Assembly: GCA_014281115.1 (NCBI GenBank)
Contig: JACONQ010000006.1
Location: 620,001-684,000, forward strand
From: Laburnicola sp. R22_1
Taxonomy: Eukaryota; Ascomycota; Dothideomycetes; Pleosporales; Didymosphaeriaceae
DNA length: 64,000 nucleotides
Direction: 5' to 3'
Under the pieces are notes generated by a model. The model was not told the DNA's origin. It made no database searches and was given only the letters and a program-made list of their open reading frames with translations. The translations under genes and the position numbers were made by a program. Within the stretch, counting starts at the first letter, position 1. Every line of letters begins with the position of its first letter. Below, piece after piece: positions 59,913-64,000 of this stretch.

Positions 59913-60453
59913 TCATAGCCTTCCTAACTCCCACCTACAGGGTTTCAAGTCAATAGCAAACTTCAAACTTCTTGTGTCAGTGCGTAGATCGCTCACTATT
60001 GTGTTACTATTTGTTAAGAGTTTCATGACCTCTTCGGCCGCGCGCTGTCCTAACGTAATAGCACCCTCGAGATACCCTTCCACCCATACGCCAACTCTGT
60101 ACCGGCAAAATGCACATTTCCCACCGGCTGCCCCATCGACCTGCCAAATTATCGTGGCATGCCCGGAACTAATGTAGTTGTTGGGACTCCGCGGATATAA
60201 TCCTCCTTGTCCACTCAACATAGTTGTATTCGAGAACATCGCGTACCTTGTCCGCAAGTTCCTCACCGACTAGTTCAACCAAATGCTCAATGATGTCAGC
60301 CTGTTGCTTCTTCTGGGGCAACGCATGCCAGCACGTCGCAGTGTTACCAGACACAAAAAGAGCCAAGCTATACTGTGACAGCGCGGGATTGGAGGTCTCC
60401 CAGCTGACAGGAGGCAGCTCACCCGATAGTGCTTTTAGCGTCGCCCAATACTA
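59913..60453 (-). pseudogene. Flavin amine oxidase (monoamine oxidase type), C-terminal relic
   Basis: On the minus strand a frame from about 60,450 to 60,225 reads WATLKALSGE, then QYSLALFVSGNTATCW and VLEYNYVEW, matching the substrate-domain part of FAD-dependent amine oxidases. The frame then shifts: the next part (PNNYISSGHATI, later VEGYLEGAITLGQRAAEEV) is in a second frame, and the diagnostic HFAGTE (60,112-60,095) is in a third, so at least three indels are needed. The N-terminal FAD-binding half is missing; homology stops at the edge of the AT-rich block at about 60,453. The last frame ends with a stop at 59,913. Base composition is still normal, so decay was by indels and truncation rather than RIP. 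Confidence 0.8.
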
Positions 60454-60711
60454 CCCCACAATAACTTAGCCCACCTTACTAAAATAGGTAGTAAATTTTT
60501 TTTAGTATTAGCTTAGGTTAACTTTCTCTCCTTTAAACTTATTCTAAATATTTTATTAAGTTATTTTAAACCTATTTAAAAATAGACCCTATATATAATC
60601 TAATACTACAATCTAAACTATTAAATACGCCCTATAATCTAATATAGAAGCTAGGTGCAGACCTATATATTAACTTAGATTATAACTTAGAACCTAATAA
60701 GAAGGTTAAGT

Positions 60712-62041
60712 CCCTCCTGGGCAGGAGAATAAACTACCTCCACTTATTAGTTTTCGAGTAGCCCTACTGCGTTTAATTACTACGTTTTTATTACGTTACT
60801 AGCGCCTACATAATATAATATTATATAATATTATATATAAGCGCTAAGCCCTAGGACTAGAGCGCGTTAAAATTTTACTAACGTTTCTTCTCCTAGCTTT
60901 TAAAATAATAAATAAACTTATAATAATAACACTTTAACTTGCTTATTCGCCTGCCACCTTACTAGATAATAGACTCTACCTTTCCTTGCCGCCTTACTAG
61001 ATAATTAACAACTTAGACCCCTACTTTACTACTATAATATATAATAAATTACGCGTGCGCTTCTTATTTCTACTACTAAATAGTACTCTACTATTCTCTA
61101 CTAATAACCTATTAACCTCTAGATACCTAGCTATTACTTTACCTATTTTGTATGGAAATTCTATAAGATAAGCGTATACCTATATATGCCCTACGCTTCT
61201 AGCAACTATTCTCTATATTTTTTTTCTTATAGCAAATTACTAGCTATTCTAAATTATACTAGACCTTTTCTTTATACCTTTTACTACTATATTACTCTTA
61301 AATCTAATTAAACCTTGTCTCTTGCTTACTAAAAGCGCTCTAGTAATAACTATCTTTAATATAGCTAAGGACTAGGCAGCTAAACTAGCAAAGAAAAAGC
61401 TATAAGTTAAAATTTATAGTCCTTAGAATACCTAGGCATTACTAGACGCTATAATAAAATAAATTAGCTATAGTAATCTATTCGTCGCATAACTTATACT
61501 ATACCACTATATATTTTATAAGGATAATAGATGTCTAATCTTTATAATAGTAGTTCTATATATATATACTATTATTATACTACTTATTATTACTATAGTA
61601 CTGCTTATTATTAGTATTATTCTACTTAACTTTAGAGTTATTCTACTTATTATTATATATATAGGCGTCTAACTACTTGTCTAGTAAAAAGCATATTAAT
61701 AGGTTAAGGGATGGCTATGCTAAATTATAACCTTAAAGTCTTACGCAATAATTAAATATATTATATAGTAGATAGATAAATACTTAATCTAGTTACTAAT
61801 TTTATGCTGCGTAGGCAATTGCATATTATATTATTATTAACTTTAGTACCTATAGACTATAGTATAGGTTATAATTAACTCTATAAGGGGCTAGCTAATT
61901 TGCACTTACTTACAAATAGTCTTTAAATAGCCAACCTATCTTACTGCTTTACCTTGTTTTAAAGCATTTTTCTAGCACCCCTATAGCTTTCTATAATAGC
62001 CTTATACCGTATACTAAGAGTGCGCGAAGTCTTCTTTTACG
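60712..62041 (-). mobile_element. Family B element, copy B4 (1330 bp)
   Basis: Reverse orientation, from CCCTCCTGGGCAGGAG to the CTTTCTATAATAGCC...CTTCTTTTACG end. Flanked by 14-bp direct repeats (60,698-60,711 and 62,042-62,055) identical at 13 of 14 positions (TAAGAAGGTTAAGT against TAATAAGGTTAAGT). A directly oriented partial copy follows at about 62,090. Confidence 0.7.
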
Positions 62042-62089
62042 TAATAAGGTTAAGTAGCTAGCTAATATATATCTACTACGTAAATATAT

Positions 62090-62985
62090 TCTAAATAGTA
62101 TAATATAGCTAGATATAATGGCTAGATGCTACTAGATATTAAAAACTATATAGTATTTACTAGGGACCTATATAGTAAGGAGATAGCTACTATAGAGTTA
62201 GATCGCTATATTAAGAAGAATATATATCTTTTTAAGTAGAAGCTTAGAATTAAAGATAGAATAAGCCTTGTAATATAGATTGCCCTATACTAGTTTAGAT
62301 GTAAGATGCTTATAACTATTAAAAATAAGAACTAAAAGAATATAGATATTTTTATAAAGTATAAGTCTAGGCTAGTAGCTATATACTACTACGTAGCTTA
62401 TAGAAGCAATTACTACTAAGGACTATAAGTAGTATTAGATCTCTAATTAATAGCTTATTGCTTCTATAATAATAGTAATAGCTATACTAAATAGATACTA
62501 AAGGTGTGAAGAATATATAGGTACGCGCTTATACTATAGAATTTTTATAAAATATAAGTAGAGTAATAGCTAGATATCTAGAAGTTGATAGGTTATTAGT
62601 AAAGAATAGTAGGATGCTATTTAGTGTTAGGAGTAGGCGTGCGCGCAATTTATTATATATTATAGTAGTAGAGTAGAGTAGGAGTTCTAAGTAGTTAATT
62701 ATCTAGTAACGCAGTAAAAAATTATAAGGTAGTGTTAATTATTTAGTAACGCAAGTAAGTTAGGATATTATTATTATAGGGTTAGTTGTCTTAAAAGCTA
62801 GGAGGAGACATTAGAACAACTTTAACACGCTCTAGCTCTAGGACTTAGCGCTTACACGTAATATTATATAATATTATATTATATAGATACTAGTAACGCA
62901 ATAGAAAAACGTAGTAATTAAACGTAGTAGGACTACTTAAAAACTAAATAAGTAGAGGCAGTTTATACTCCTGCTTAGAAGGGAC
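62090..62985 (+). mobile_element. Family B element, partial copy lacking the left end
   Basis: Matches B1 from about 6,790 to its right end (AGGCAGTTTATACTCCTGC). With the reversed B4 it forms a large imperfect inverted pair with a short spacer. No intact frame. Confidence 0.6.
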
Positions 62986-64000
62986 TACGGCTATAAAAAT
63001 AAGAGAAAGTGTAAATCTACTACCTAAAATATAGCCTAAAATTCTAAGTACAGCCACTTACTACTATAATAAGAGTCTATTAGCTCTATATACTTTGTAA
63101 GCACTAGATAAAGTGCTTAAAAATTAGTTTAGGTAGTATTTTTATTAGTATAAGCCTGCTTAAGTATAAGTATAGATAGCTAATTATTAATCCAATTAAA
63201 GTAAAATTTATACCTATTGCTATTAGGTATATCTCTTAAAAAGAGATTAAGTAACAAGGTAGAATAAGCAAGCATTTAAAGTAAATCCTAGAGACTATAT
63301 TAGATACCTAATTAGTTATACAGTATTAAATCTCTATAAAACATAAATTCTAATACTTAAATAGATAATTACTACGCGTAATATTATATTTAATAAAATA
63401 TTATTCTATAAGGGCAAAGCTAAGTAAGGCATATTCTATAAAGAAGTAGTAAAGATTGTTAAAGTTCTATATAAGAGGGAGATTAATAATCTAAAAAAGA
63501 GTTAGCAGATATCCTTAATCTTATTACTATACTAAATAAGTAAGCAAGTACTAAGTAAGTAGAAAATAGTGCTCTTATTTAGTAATTTAAGAGCTTAGCT
63601 AGCTAGACTAGTAATTAAGTAGCTAATAGGACTAATATATAGGTAGTAAGCTTAGCTAGTAAGTAGCTAAGAATTTGTATAGTTTAAAGCAAGTATATAA
63701 AGCTTATAACTCCTAAATCGACGCTAAAGCTAGGCAATCTAGGGTATAATAAGTTAAGAAATTATAGAGACACTAATAGCTAATAAAGTATATGCTAATC
63801 TAGGCAAACTAGTCTATTAGATTCTAAAGAGTATTCTCTTAAAAGTCTAGAGACTAAGAGCTCTATAGCTATCTTTTAATTTAGCCCTAAAAGCTTAACT
63901 GTGCTAGAGAAAGGAAATAACCTACTAGTAAGCTAAAGGTAAAAATAAGATTAAGCACCTATAAGATTAAGTAGAAAACTCTAAGATATTAATACAAATA
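62986..64000. other. AT-rich unclassified DNA at the window end
   Basis: No open frame, repeat end or motif recognised. RIP-like composition. Probably part of another element that continues beyond the window. Confidence 0.45.

Noticed and set aside
60712..62041. Possible protein-coding gene in the reversed family B copy
   Set aside because: All frames are broken by stops in every copy; a short shared stretch matches nothing I recognise, so no CDS is claimed.

Overview
The window is a nuclear segment of a filamentous ascomycete (Pezizomycotina). The spliced genes have short introns (45-69 nt) with GT...AG ends and CTAAC/CTGAC-type branch points. The kinase and SPT6 are of fungal type. The repeats carry the signature of repeat-induced point mutation (RIP): aligned copies differ by C/T and G/A transitions, TpA is abundant, and coding frames are full of TAG/TAA. 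I cannot name the species.

Layout. Positions 1 to about 49,890 and about 60,455 to 64,000 are AT-rich repeat blocks. Between them lies a gene island of about 10.5 kb with normal base composition and sharp edges.

The island holds three intact-looking genes and one broken one. SPT6 (50,195-54,672, minus, 5 exons, 1422 aa) is a histone chaperone and transcription elongation factor. Head-to-head with it, across an 837-bp gap, is a STE7/Fuz7-type MAP kinase kinase (55,510-57,015, plus, 4 exons, 452 aa). Next is a secreted wall-type protein joining a PIR1-like domain, a hevein-type chitin-binding domain and a But2 domain (57,635-59,240, plus, 5 exons). At the right edge is the frameshifted C-terminal end of a flavin amine oxidase gene (about 59,913-60,453, minus), cut off where the AT-rich block begins.

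The AT-rich blocks are layered mobile-element remains. I can support: a Ty1/copia pol with part of a 3' LTR (1-about 2,660); a second copia pol remnant on the minus strand (about 14,300-15,900); an LTR element with two 252-bp LTRs, gag-like sequence and a protease but no visible reverse transcriptase (16,998-22,630); four pogo/Fot1-type DNA elements (a truncated copy at 3,322-4,763 and complete ones at 11,040-12,884, 43,568-45,438 and 47,299-49,490); and a Tc1/mariner element with 105-bp inverted ends (31,765-33,894). Three further families are anonymous: A (about 1.1 kb, with 200-bp deletion derivatives), B (up to 1.3 kb, with consistent 14-bp target duplications and 60-bp minimal copies) and C (about 110 bp, often in inverted pairs). 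Several insertions are nested.

I found no tRNA, rRNA, CRISPR, biosynthetic cluster or clearly new multigene system. The most unusual items are family B with its 14-bp target duplications, the tandem splice acceptor that decides the C-terminus of the chitin-binding/But2 protein, and the RIP-marked transposon copies.
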